Source: GCA-958296115 sp965222445 (GTDB lineage Bacteria; Chloroflexota; Dehalococcoidia; Lucifugimonadales; CAJWER01). From it: a DNA stretch of 64,000 nucleotides. Position 1 is the first letter of the stretch; each line of letters opens with the position of its first letter. The stretch is from NCBI GenBank assembly GCA_965222445.1, contig CBDCTY010000001.1:1-64000 (forward strand), written 5' to 3'. The position numbers and the translations under genes were made by a program. Positions 56,145-64,000 of the stretch are shown here, piece by piece. Under the pieces are notes generated by a model that was not told the origin of the DNA, made no database searches, and was given only the letters and a program-made list of their open reading frames with translations.

Positions 56145-56522
56145 ATGACGACGGCAACATTGGTGAACGGAACTCGGACGATGGACAACGTGGTGCGGCC
56201 CCGGCGCAGCCTCGAAGAGCTGGTCGACCAGCTCATGGCGGCGCTGTTCAAGGAGGAGGAGCCGGAGACGGCGGAGCCGAGCGCGGTGCGCTCGATCCAC
56301 GAGGCCCGGCGGCTCAGGCAGGCGGGGGACTTCGACGGGGCGCTGGCGGTCCTCGCCGGCATGGACACGGCGAAGGCTGACCCGCATCAGGCGCGGTGGG
56401 CCTACGCCGAGTGGACGGACCTGGTGAAGCGGCGCTCCGGCGACGGGAACATCCTGGTCTACAGCCAGGGCGCCGGCAAGGCAGCGGCGCTGGTGATCAG
56501 CGACAATTACTTTTGCCGGTAG
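56145..56522 (+). pseudogene. 5' part of a mobile-element gene split by IS21
   Basis: The start has AAGGAGG 7 bases upstream. The first 120 codons are native (MTTATLVNGTRTMDNVVRPR ... KAAALVISD); the last five codons before the stop belong to the IS. The protein is mostly helical, with no motif that I recognise. The 3' part lies at 58875-59006. Rejoining after GAC (56504 to 58875) gives an in-frame product of 163 residues, VISD-ADQLVPTGDGALEV, whose stop overlaps the primase start (TGATG). Confidence 0.75.
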
Positions 56523-56579
56523 ACGCTGACTATTCTTGCCGGTCGTGGGGGGAGACCATCTGGTACAGGAGGTACCGGA

Positions 56580-58064
56580 TTGGTCACAGATCAGCAGGTA
56601 GTGCTACTGAGGCAGAAGCTAATGGAAGGCAAGAGCCAACAAGCGGCGGCGGCGGCATCTGGTATGAGCGTGCGGACGGCGCGGACGTGGCAGCGAGGCA
56701 GGCTGTCGTCGGAGAAGAAGGGCAAGCGGAGGTGGCGAACCCGACCGGACCCGTTCGCCGGGGTGTGGGCCGAGGAGGTCGAGCCCCTTCTGCGGAGCGA
56801 CGTTGAGGGAGCGCTGCAGGCGACGACTATTCTGGAGTGGCTCGACGAGCGGCATCCCGGCCGGTTCAGTAAGTCGCAGTTGCGGACGCTGCAGCGTCGT
56901 CTTCGAGACTGGCGTGCGCTGAGTGGGCCGGATCGGGAGGTGTACTTTGAGCAGGCTCATCCCCCTGGTCGCGAGGCGCAGATGGACTTCACACACTGCG
57001 GCGAGTTGGGGGTGACGGTCGGAGGCGAGCCGTTCGGCCATCTGCTGTTCCACTTCGTGCTGAGCCATTCGGGATGGCGGTATGTGGACCTTGCCTATGG
57101 GGAGACGTTCGCGGCTCTGGTGAAGGGCATGCAGGGGGCTCTGTGGGAGTTGGGCGGTGTGCCGGAGGTGTTACGGACCGACAACCTGTCGGCAGCCACG
57201 CACGAGTTGAAGGGGAGCGGAGGTCGTGCGCTGAACGAACGGTATGCGGCGGTGCTGGCGCACTACGGGCTGCGGTCCACGAGGACGAACCCGAGGTCAT
57301 CCCACGAGAACGGCGTGGCCGAGCAGGGTCACCACAGGCTCAAGGGCGCGCTAGGCCAGGCGCTGGTCCTGCGCGGCAGCCGGGACTTCGGGTCGGTGGA
57401 AGCATATCTCTCGTTCGTCCGGCAGGTGGCGGACAAGCGCAACAGGCTGGTCATGGCGAAGGTGGAGCATGAGCGGCGTCACCTCCGGCCACTGCCGCCC
57501 GCCCCTGTGCCGGAGTACGTTGTCTACCGGACGAAGGTGCGCAGGTGGAGCACGGTCCGGGTAGCCAACCACAGCTACACTGTGCCGTCCCGGCTGATAG
57601 GCGTGGAGGTGGAGATCCGCCAGTACGCCGACCACTTGGAGGTCTACTACAAGGGCAGTCCGGTCGAGCGGATGGATCGAGTGCATGGCGCTGGGGAGGC
57701 CGGCATAGACTACCGCCACGTCATCGGCTCCCTGGTGCGCAAGCCCGGTGCGTTCGCGCGTTACCGGTACAGAGAGCAGATGTTCCCCACCGGGACCTTC
57801 CGCTTGGCCTACGATGCCCTGCGGGAGTGGAGGGGCGAGCGCGCCGACGTGGACTACGTACGCATCCTGCACCTGGCCGCCACGACCATGGAGTCGGAGG
57901 TGGACCGAGCCCTGGGAGTGTTGCTCGAGGCGGGCATACCCTTCGACTACGCGGCGGTGCGGGAGTTGGCGGCCCCGGCCCCGCCACAGATCCCTGAGCT
58001 GGCCTCGCCCAGGGTGGTGGACCTGAGGGTCTACGACCGTCTGCTTGCGGCGGGTGTGCGATGA
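56580..58064 (+). CDS. istA: IS21 transposase IstA
   Basis: 494 residues from a TTG with AGGAGG 7 bases upstream. The N-terminal helix-turn-helix is LMEGKSQQAAAAASGMSVRTARTW. The catalytic core has Asp in REAQMDFTHCGELGVTVGG (about 138), Asp in EVLRTDNLSAATHELKG (about 200) and Glu in SSHENGVAEQGHHRLKGAL (about 245). The remainder includes the Mu-transposase-like C-terminal barrel (RVANHSYTVPSRLIGVEVEIRQYADHLEVYY). It forms the cut-and-paste complex with IstB. The frame is intact. Confidence 0.93.
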   Translation: MVTDQQVVLLRQKLMEGKSQQAAAAASGMSVRTARTWQRGRLSSEKKGKRRWRTRPDPFAGVWAEEVEPLLRSDVEGALQATTILEWLDERHPGRFSKSQLRTLQRRLRDWRALSGPDREVYFEQAHPPGREAQMDFTHCGELGVTVGGEPFGHLLFHFVLSHSGWRYVDLAYGETFAALVKGMQGALWELGGVPEVLRTDNLSAATHELKGSGGRALNERYAAVLAHYGLRSTRTNPRSSHENGVAEQGHHRLKGALGQALVLRGSRDFGSVEAYLSFVRQVADKRNRLVMAKVEHERRHLRPLPPAPVPEYVVYRTKVRRWSTVRVANHSYTVPSRLIGVEVEIRQYADHLEVYYKGSPVERMDRVHGAGEAGIDYRHVIGSLVRKPGAFARYRYREQMFPTGTFRLAYDALREWRGERADVDYVRILHLAATTMESEVDRALGVLLEAGIPFDYAAVRELAAPAPPQIPELASPRVVDLRVYDRLLAAGVR

Positions 58065-58846
58065 GCATGGGCAGGATCTCCTCGGACGGAGTGAAGGAAC
58101 GGATCGGCCAGCTGTGCAGCGAGTTCAAGCTGCCCACGGTGGGAGCGGAGGCAGGCCCCCGGTTCACCGCAGCCGGTCACACGGACGCCCTCGTGACCCT
58201 TGTGGAGGTGTTGGAGCAGGAAGCCGAGGACCGCCGGCAGAGGCGCATCATCCGCATCAGACGAGCATCCAGGCTGCCCGTCGGCAAGACATGGGACACC
58301 TTCGAGCACGACAGGGTGCCGGTGGCGCTCAGACAGCAGCTCGACGAGCTGGCCGATGGGAGCTTCGTCGAACGAGGTGTCAATGTCCTGGCTTTCGGAC
58401 TGCCCGGCACCGGCAAGACCCACGCCATGTGTGCCATAGGCCACCGCTTGGTCGAGTCGGGACGCTCGGTACTGTTCACCCCTGCCTACCGGCTGGTCCA
58501 AGACATGCTGGCGGCCAAGCGGGACCTCGATCTCCCACGCATGCTCCGCAAGCTCGACAACATCGACTTCCTGCTCATCGACGACCTCGGCTACCTACCC
58601 CAGGGAGCCGAGGAGTCCGAGGTCTTGTTCACCCTCATAGCCGAGCGGTACGAACGCCGCTCTCTGGGCATCACCTCGAATCTCGTCTTCTCTGAGTGGG
58701 ACAAAGTCTTCGCGAACCCTATGGCCACAGCCGCGGCCATAGACAGGATCGTCCACCACTCGATCATCCTGGAGTTCGACGTCCCCAGCTATCGGACCGG
58801 TGCAGCTCAACAGCGTCTCCAACAGGAGGTCTACCGGCAAAAATAA
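58061..58846 (+). CDS. istB: IS21 helper ATPase IstB
   Basis: 261 residues; the ATG overlaps the istA TGA (ATGA). Walker A is FGLPGTGKTHAMCAIGHRLV (about 112), Walker B IDFLLIDDLGYLPQGAEESEVLF (about 167), then ITSNLVFSEWDKVFANPMATAAAIDRIVHHSIIL with the sensor/Arg region. It is a DnaC-like AAA+ protein that loads target DNA for IstA. Complete. Confidence 0.93.
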   Translation: MSMGRISSDGVKERIGQLCSEFKLPTVGAEAGPRFTAAGHTDALVTLVEVLEQEAEDRRQRRIIRIRRASRLPVGKTWDTFEHDRVPVALRQQLDELADGSFVERGVNVLAFGLPGTGKTHAMCAIGHRLVESGRSVLFTPAYRLVQDMLAAKRDLDLPRMLRKLDNIDFLLIDDLGYLPQGAEESEVLFTLIAERYERRSLGITSNLVFSEWDKVFANPMATAAAIDRIVHHSIILEFDVPSYRTGAAQQRLQQEVYRQK

Positions 58847-58874
58847 TTGACGCACACCGGCAATAATAGTTGAC

Positions 58875-59006
58875 GCCGATCAGCTGGTTCCCACGGGCGA
58901 CGGGGCGCTGGAGGTCGCGGCAGTCCTGGGGATGCGCTGGCGGCCCGGCAAGGTCGTCTCGGAGCGCAGCCTCCGGGGCCTGCGGCGCCTGACCGGAGGT
59001 GCGTGA
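58875..59006 (+). pseudogene. 3' part of the mobile-element gene split by IS21
   Basis: 44 codons including the stop: ADQLVPTGDGALEVAAVLGM ending TGGA, with good codon bias in this frame only. It continues the fragment at 56145-56504. The TGA shares bases with the primase ATG, so the two genes were translationally coupled before the insertion. Confidence 0.75.
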
Positions 59007-60104
59007 TGGTCACGGCCAACGTGGACATCCCGGCGCTGAAGGCGCGTCACCCCCTGGGCGGTGTGGTGGAGGCGTCGGGGGTTCGGCTGAGGGGAAGGGG
59101 CAGGGTCCGCCAGGGCGTCTGCCCCTTCCACTACGAGGTTGAGGGCAGCTTCACGGTGTACGGCGACTCGGAGCGGTGGTACTGCTTCGGGTGCGGTCTC
59201 GGCGGCGACGTGCTGGACTTCATCCAGCGGGCCGAGAACCTGCGCCTGCCCGAAGCGATCCGGTGGCTGTGCAGCGGGGCCGGGGTGGCTGCGGCCACTC
59301 CCACGCGCCCCCGCCGCATCCCGTCGCCCCAGAGACGTTGTGGTCCCGCCACGGGACCCGGCCCTGCTGACGGCAACGCGGTTCTACGCCGGGCAGCTCC
59401 GGCGCAGCCCCGCAGGCTGGGAGTACCTTGCCTCGCGGGGCGTCGGCCTTGACGCCGCCCTGCGGCTGGGCCTCGGCTACGCGCCAGGGAGCGGGTTGCG
59501 GGAGGCCCTTGAGTCTGCGGGCTTCGATGCCGGACGGCTCAGGGACTGCGGCCTGTTCACCGAGCGGAGTTCGGAGCGGTTCGCAGGGATGGTGGTCGTT
59601 CCCGACCCCGTATCGAGTACGGGGCAGGCAACCGGCGGGCTTGTCCGCTGGCTTGTCGGGCGGGCAATAGACCCCGACCGGACGCCCCGGTTCCAGGCGC
59701 TTCCCGGCCCCAAGCCGGTGCTTGGGCTTGGGCGTCTCTGCCCCGCGCCGCCCTTCGCGGTGGTTGCCGAGGGGGTCTTCGACTGGCTCACCCTTACCGG
59801 CTGGGGCGTCCCCGCCGTCGACTCCCTGGGCGCCCAGGGAGTCGAGAAGGTGGCGGAGGGCTTGCGGGGCTGCCCCCGCGTCTTCCTCGCCTTCGACGCA
59901 GACGACGCGGGCCGCGAGGCGCCGGAACGGCTTCAGGCCCTGCTCGGACGCAGGGCCGTCGCCGTCACCCTCCCCGATGGCGTCGGCGACGTGGCCGATC
60001 TTGCCGCCTTGCCACACGGCCGCGCCCTCTTCCTGCGCTTGCTGGCTCAGGCGGCGCGCTCCGCTTTGGAGGGTCGGATAGACCCCTTTTGGGGAAGCTC
60101 ATGA
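59006..60104 (+). pseudogene. DnaG-type primase (CHC2 + Toprim), one frameshift
   Basis: Start ATG with GGAGG 6 bases upstream. The zinc-finger part is in the first frame: VRQGVCPFHYEVEGSFTVYGDSERWYCFGCGLGGDVLDFIQ (CxxH...CxxC, about 34-62). Near 59300-59335 the frame changes by one base, and the second part continues with RDPALLTATRFYAGQLRRSP, a Toprim domain (FAVVAEGVFDWLTLTGW with catalytic Glu, then VFLAFDADDAGREAPERLQAL with DxD) and a short tail. Joined, the protein has 365 residues, the size of phage/ICE primases. One extra C in CGCCCCCGCC would explain the break. Either real decay, a programmed shift or a sequence error. Confidence 0.8.
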
Positions 60105-60140
60105 GCCTCCCCCCCGAAATGGACTCGACAGTGCAGCTAT

Positions 60141-61977
60141 CTATCTGCCAGCCGTAGCGCTCACCGTGGCAAGGGTGGTTCCATCGCTTGCGTGGGCGGT
60201 GATCACGTAGGAAGACCCCTGCACACCATGGGAATCGAAAAAGCGCGTCGCGAGGTACCTACCGGGGAACCCGGCGATCAGGTAGTAGGAAGCGCCATTG
60301 ACAGTATCCCACATGACCATGGTGCGCTTCTGGGACTTTATGTAGTAGGCTGAGGCCTGGTACGTCACCGGTGGGGGAGGGGCGATCTGAATCGGAGGTT
60401 GAGGAGGAGCGACCTGAGTCGGGGGTTGGGGAGGAGCGACCTGAATCGGAGGTGGAGGAGGAGCGGTCGTCGTCACGGCGCCTCCGTCGGACCACGGGCC
60501 CCATCCGTGGGCGTTCTCCGCTCGCACGCGCACGCTGTACGAGGTTCCGGGCGTGATGCTCTGGCTGCGCTTGTTGCGCAGATTGTAGCCCCGGACAATG
60601 CCTGTGGGGAGCGGATTGACGTCCCTGTAGGCGCTGTCCGACTCTGAGGACAGCTTGTACTGGAGGCCAAAGCCGGTGATGGGTGAGGACCCGGCCGCGG
60701 ACTGGCCCCAGGTGATGCGGAAGCGCGTGTTCTGAATCTTGATGAAGGACGGAGCGGGGGGCGTGGCGGGTGAACCCGCCACGGAGCGCGTCGAACGGCT
60801 CGAAGGAGGAGGTCCCGTCATGACCCCCCGGGCTCCCTGTGCGGCGGAGCTCCCAGCAACCACTTCGATTATCAGCTTCCGGTAAACCCATCTCTTTGCA
60901 TGAGGCTTGCCGGCAGGGGCATCCGAGAGCAAGATGGTTAAGGTGTACGTCCCTCCGACTGCTCTGTCAATTGTCTTCTTTACAGCCAGCTGACCTGTGC
61001 CGTCTATCTCGAAAAAGCCCGCGTCCAGTGCGGACGCGTCTGCAAGAGGCCTGCTCGGCTTGAGAGGAAGAACGGTAGGGCTCTCCACATGAATCACGTA
61101 TGTAACGGGATCGCCATCCGGGTCGGTGGCTGCCAGTGGAACACCTACATTATCTCCAACGCTGGCGTTGACGGGCACATCGCGTTCCAAGGTTTTCAAG
61201 CCAGCCGTAAAGATGGCCGTTTTGGCATCAATGGACAGCGCCCGCCATTGGGAGGTTGTATAAGAAGCCTTGATAGCTTGCAACTGGGCCTTGTGCTCGT
61301 TAAAGCTGGGGGGGTTGTTGACCGCCCACTCTTCCGCCTGCACGCCGGTCAAGCCGGAACTCACCATATCGAGCACCATGATGTGCACAGGTGATTGGAC
61401 GGAAGGGCCATACACCCAGTCGCGATGCTGGTCGAACCCTCTGACATCCCTAATCGTCATGATAATGTCGTAACTCGTCTTTAATTCGAAATCCACCGGA
61501 CTACTTACGTAGAGATACACTTGGTCGTTATGGATGGGTGGTCTGTAGTTTGTTTTAGAAATGACTATTCCGGACTTCACCGAGGTTGGCACGAAATGAA
61601 CGTGGGCGGCATCAGCGCCCGATATGGAGTACTCGAGCAGATCGCCATCTGGATCAGAGGCCCGCACGGGAATCTGTGCGCCGCCGATCGTCAAGACAAC
61701 GTTCCTGCCTCTGGGGTCCTCCATAGCGCAAAGCGTAATGGTGCCGTCCTCGGTGCCATCGTCTAGGTCCAGGAATACAGGCGACTGGTTTCCGGCGGCA
61801 TGTGCGATTTGGGGGGGGGGGGGGGGTGGAGAGCAGCAGGAGGGCGGAGCAGGCAAACATGAGGGTCAGCGCCAGGATCAAACGGTTGGAGACGACGCGA
61901 CCCACTATGAAGGCCCTTCTTAGCCCTCCTTTGTGCCACGACGTTGGGGAGATTGTGGGATCAGCAACAAATCTCAT
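60141..61977 (-). pseudogene. Secreted cadherin/fibronectin-type surface protein with a C16 tract (phase-variable?)
   Basis: ATG at 61977 begins a signal peptide in frame 1 (SNRLILALTLMFACSALLLLS) that runs into 16 C residues (complement of 61811-61826). The mature part is in another frame from the tract to 60141. It reads QIAHAAGNQSPVFLDLDDGTEDGTI, with cadherin-like modules (DPDGDLLEYSISGAD, ATDPDGDPVTYVIHV, FFEIDGTGQLAVKKTIDRAVGGTYTLTI), a fibronectin III domain (SFIKIQNTRFRITWGQSAAGSSPITGFGLQYK...YSVRVRAENAHGWGPWS) and Pro-rich repeats (PPQPPTQVAPPQPP). With 15 C the two halves are in frame and give 611 residues; with 16 they are not. This is the structure of a phase-variable contingency gene. 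Confidence 0.8.
61811..61826. repeat. Homopolymer G16/C16 in the surface-protein gene
   Basis: Sixteen consecutive G on the plus strand. It is the only homopolymer longer than nine that I noticed in the window and lies exactly where signal peptide and mature protein join. Confidence 0.9.
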
Positions 61978-62132
61978 TTTTCACTTCACTTTCATTTTTA
62001 TATTTGCATGAACATTATTAACGTTTTTCTTTGGATGTCAACCTTCCCGCAATGTTTCCGTAAATATCCGACAGCGCCTGTCCTCCTCTCCTCAATGGTG
62101 GTCCCAAGCCGAGGTCCAGGGGTGGCCGGTGA
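61978..62132. other. AT-rich upstream region of the surface-protein gene
   Basis: 61975-62040 (TTTTTCACTTCACTTTCATTTTTATATTTGCATGAAC type) is much richer in A+T than the surroundings and must contain the promoter of the minus-strand surface-protein gene. TATAAAAATG on the minus strand is close to a -10. No gene is present. Confidence 0.45.
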
Positions 62133-62285
62133 CGAAGGAAGCCGCATCCGAGCATAGCCACACAGCCCCACTCCGTCAGGCTCAAGTGGAGGCTCGGCCT
62201 CGGCGACGGCATCGCCCACGTGCTGAAGCAACACCTGACGGCAAAGGAGGAGATGAAGGACGCCGAAGCAGCCAGGGCCGCCTGA
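62133..62285 (+). pseudogene. Fragment of an unknown coding frame
   Basis: The frame reads RRKPHPSIATQPHSVRLKWR then LGLGDGIAHVLKQHLTAKEE and stops at 62283-62285, with good codon bias. There is no start codon after the preceding stop (62130-62132), so it is a 3' remnant or begins in another frame. It precedes the nuclease gene. Confidence 0.3.
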
Positions 62286-62411
62286 AGCGGCGCGCGCAAC
62301 GGACGCAGGACGCAACTACGGGGCTGTCTCCACACGGGGGCGACCCCGCTTCCCGTATCGGAGTACGGGACAAGCCTCATCTACAGGAGATCAACTAAGA
62401 AAGGACACGAC

Positions 62412-63484
62412 ATGACGACGACGATTGACCACAACAAGGCGGATGTCTACTCCCGCCCCAACGCCCGCTTCGACGAGGACGGGCAGCTTGAGGTACGGGC
62501 ATCGGCGGCGGGCAACTGCCGCCGATGCCTCTGGTACGCCGCGACCGGGTACACACCGACGAATTCCCCCACCAGGGAGTCTCTGACGGTGCTGGAGGCG
62601 GGCAACGCCCTGGAGCCGGTGGTGCTGCGGGCGATGGAGCGGGCCGGTTGGGAGGTGACTCCCACCGACCCCCAGGACCCGAAGCAGGTGTCGGTGCGGG
62701 TCGGCCCCAACATGGTGGTGACCGGCCATCCCCGACGCCACGGGGGTGACGCCCATCTTCGGAGACAATCCCAGCGTCATCGAGGTGAAGACCAGGGGGC
62801 CGGAGGCGTTTAAGCGATGGCGCTCCCTGGGCGCGGAGCGCAGCCACCCGGCGTCGGTGGCCCAGGCCGCCTTCTACACCCTGGGGACCTTCGGCGAGAT
62901 GCGGGACGCCGTGATCGCCACGATGGACACCGGCAGCCGCCAGTGGGACTACAAGGTCATCCCGGCGGCACGGGTGGAGACAGGCCCTGGAGCGGGCCTA
63001 CGAATGGCTGGGGGAGCTGGGCGCTCACCTCGTCCTCAACGGACCGGACCCCGACGCGCTGCCTGAACGGGACTTTACCGCCCAGGACTGGCATTGCAAG
63101 TCCTGCCCCTTCCTCAACGCCTGCCTGCCGGGGATGGCGGCGGAGGCCGAGGGGGAGGCGGAACCCGCCGAGGACACCGAGCCTCTGGAGCCGCTGACCG
63201 ACGAGGAGGCGCGGAACGCGCTCCACGAGTACGAGGAGATACAGGACACCATCCGGGAGTTCGAGGACGAGAAGCGGTGGGTGTTGGAGAAGCTCCGGGC
63301 CTGGTTGGGGCAGCAGGGCGTGGACAAGGCGAAGCTCGAAGGGCGGGAGAAGACCCGCTCCGTGGGCATGGTGAAGTCCCGCCGCTACTCGGTGGACTAC
63401 AAGAGGCTGAACAACCTGCTGGACCCGGAGACCCGCTCGGAGATCGTCACCGAGAACGTCTCCGAGTACCTGCGGGTCAGCTAG
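62412..63484 (+). pseudogene. Cas4-like PD-(D/E)XK nuclease with Fe-S cysteines, two frameshifts
   Basis: Read across three frames the protein has 356 residues. Part 1 (62412 to about 62735) has SAAGNCRRCLWYAATGY (first Cys) and ALEPVVLRAMERAGWEVTPT. Part 2 (from about 62737) has ATGVTPIFGDNPSVIEVKTRG (the E-x-K catalytic motif) and HPASVAQAAFYTLGTFGEMRDAVI. Part 3 (from about 62975) has ALERAYEWLGEL, WHCKSCPFLNACLPG (the final three Cys) and a helical C-terminus ending VSEYLRVS. C...CxxCxxxxxC plus PD-(D/E)XK is the layout of Cas4/AddB-type nucleases. Removing one base near CCATCCCCGAC and one near GAGACAGGCCC restores the frame. Confidence 0.75.
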
Positions 63485-63576
63485 ACGTTACCCCGCGGGA
63501 GCGCAACACGGGGCCTGTTCCCCTCTCCAGGGACGGCCCCGCCGAGTCCCATACCACCCCCATAGGAGGAGACGAC

Positions 63577-63957
63577 ATGCTTGACGAAAAGGGAACCACC
63601 TCGACCGCCGCGATCTGGCAGGACCGCCACAGCGGGCGCCGCAGGCACAAGCTCATGACCAAGGAACTGGGGGAGACCATCCCCACTCTCGGAGCCAACG
63701 AGAACGTCGACGACTTCGACGACGTGCTCGCCCCAACCAGGCTGTTCAGCCCCTACACAGGCTGGCGCTGGTACATCACCGAGTGGGAGCCGGAGACCGG
63801 ACTGTGCTTCGGTCTCGTCGAGGGGTTTGAGACCGAGATCGGGTACTCCTCCCTCACCGAACTGGCGGAGGCAACGGTGTTCGGCAATGTCCCCGCCGTG
63901 GAGCGCGACCTGTACTGGGAGCCGAAGACCATCGGCGAAATCAGGAGGGGAAGCTAG
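63577..63957 (+). CDS. DUF2958 family protein
   Basis: 126 residues with AGGAGGA 6 bases before the ATG. The C-terminal half matches DUF2958: APTRLFSPYTGWRWYITEWEPETGLCFGLVEGFETEIGYSSLTELAEATVFGNVPAVERDLYWEPKTIGEI. This domain is known mainly from conjugative plasmids, ICEs and phages; its function is unknown. The N-terminal 50 residues (GTTSTAAIWQDRHSGRRRHKLM) are basic and variable. It supports reading the 55.5-64 kb region as a mobile module. The frame and start are clear. Confidence 0.8.
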   Translation: MLDEKGTTSTAAIWQDRHSGRRRHKLMTKELGETIPTLGANENVDDFDDVLAPTRLFSPYTGWRWYITEWEPETGLCFGLVEGFETEIGYSSLTELAEATVFGNVPAVERDLYWEPKTIGEIRRGS

Positions 63958-64000
63958 CGGCCTGGTGGTCGGACGGTCGAATCCTTCGACCCCGACAAGC

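Larger units (their letters stand above)
56505..58871 (+). mobile_element. IS21-family insertion sequence
   Basis: The ends AATTACTTTTGCCGG (56505) and the complement of AACTATTATTGCCGG (ending 58871) are imperfect inverted repeats, each followed inward by a second, similar TTGCCGGT block (56532-56542, 58841-58854), the multiple terminal repeats known for IS21. GAC flanks both ends (56502-56504, 58872-58874) and may be part of the target duplication. istA and istB overlap by four bases. Confidence 0.85.

Noticed and set aside
62129..62398. 89-codon frame MTKEAASEHSH... before the nuclease gene
   Set aside because: Codon bias favours a different frame (62133-62285); this one is probably its shadow.
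63960..64000. Possible tRNA 3' end (GGTCGAATCCTTCGACC) at the right edge
   Set aside because: Only a TpsiC-like hairpin is visible; no acceptor, anticodon or CCA within the window. It could be checked with the next bases but is not supported here.

Overview
The window is high-GC bacterial DNA carrying a mosaic of chromosomal metabolism, one block of phage-derived structural genes, a second mobile-element module and several insertion sequences. The gene content (enolase-superfamily dehydratase, HpcH/HpaI aldolase, hydroxyacid-oxoacid transhydrogenase, NHL proteins, IS1380 elements), bacterial TTGACA/TATAAT-type promoters, frequent TTG starts and very dense REP-like repeats fit a Chloroflexota (SAR202/Dehalococcoidia-like) genome best. 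That assignment is an inference; no rRNA is present to test it.

Layout. 1-6.8 kb (minus strand): HK97-type head and tail genes (prohead protease, major capsid, head-tail connector, tail terminator-like, tail tube, tail assembly protein running off the left edge). They are split by an IS1380-type element and separated by gaps full of REP repeats. 6.8-7.8 kb: a 140-bp tandem repeat and a possible small RNA with a strong terminator. 7.9-15 kb: GLUG/fibronectin surface protein, stand-alone AsnC-type regulator domain, transhydrogenase, enolase-superfamily dehydratase, inositol-phosphatase-like enzyme. 15-18 kb: rpsU, a second IS1380 element with clear ends and 4-bp target duplication, nested in a 294-bp IS66-type MITE whose 8-bp duplication overlaps the rpsU promoter. 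18-31 kb: uvrA, rhomboid protease, threonine dehydratase-like enzyme, a permease fused to an FG-GAP/UnbV propeller, MBL hydrolase, a second MITE, a peptide-type substrate-binding lipoprotein damaged by an internal tandem duplication, and a PEBP-family lipoprotein. 31-37 kb: sbcC followed on the same strand by a GH32 glycosidase gene whose first six codons are cut off by an IS1182-like element. 37-47 kb: HpcH aldolase, NHL protein, a small membrane protein, E1-alpha/E1-beta/E2 of a 2-oxoacid dehydrogenase (no E3), an AmiS/UreI-like membrane protein, PrkA kinase, RimI. 47-55 kb: heterodimeric ABC exporter, a 32-bp minisatellite, tRNA-Pro(CGG), a Zn-alcohol dehydrogenase/Gfo-Idh pair, tatA. 55.5-64 kb: a phage/ICE-like module with a zinc-finger membrane protein, a small gene split by IS21, a CHC2-Toprim primase, a surface protein with a C16 tract, a Cas4-like PD-(D/E)XK nuclease and a DUF2958 protein.

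How the genes work together: the E1/E2 genes form one operon for acyl-CoA production. The adjacent HpcH aldolase, NHL, enolase-superfamily and transhydrogenase genes suggest catabolism of sugar acids and hydroxy acids. The two exporter halves form one transporter with one canonical and one degenerate ATP site. The right-hand module looks like replication/processing genes of a mobile element. Its primase, nuclease and surface-protein genes contain four one-base insertions, which could be real decay, phase variation (the C16 tract) or sequence error; read-level data must decide.
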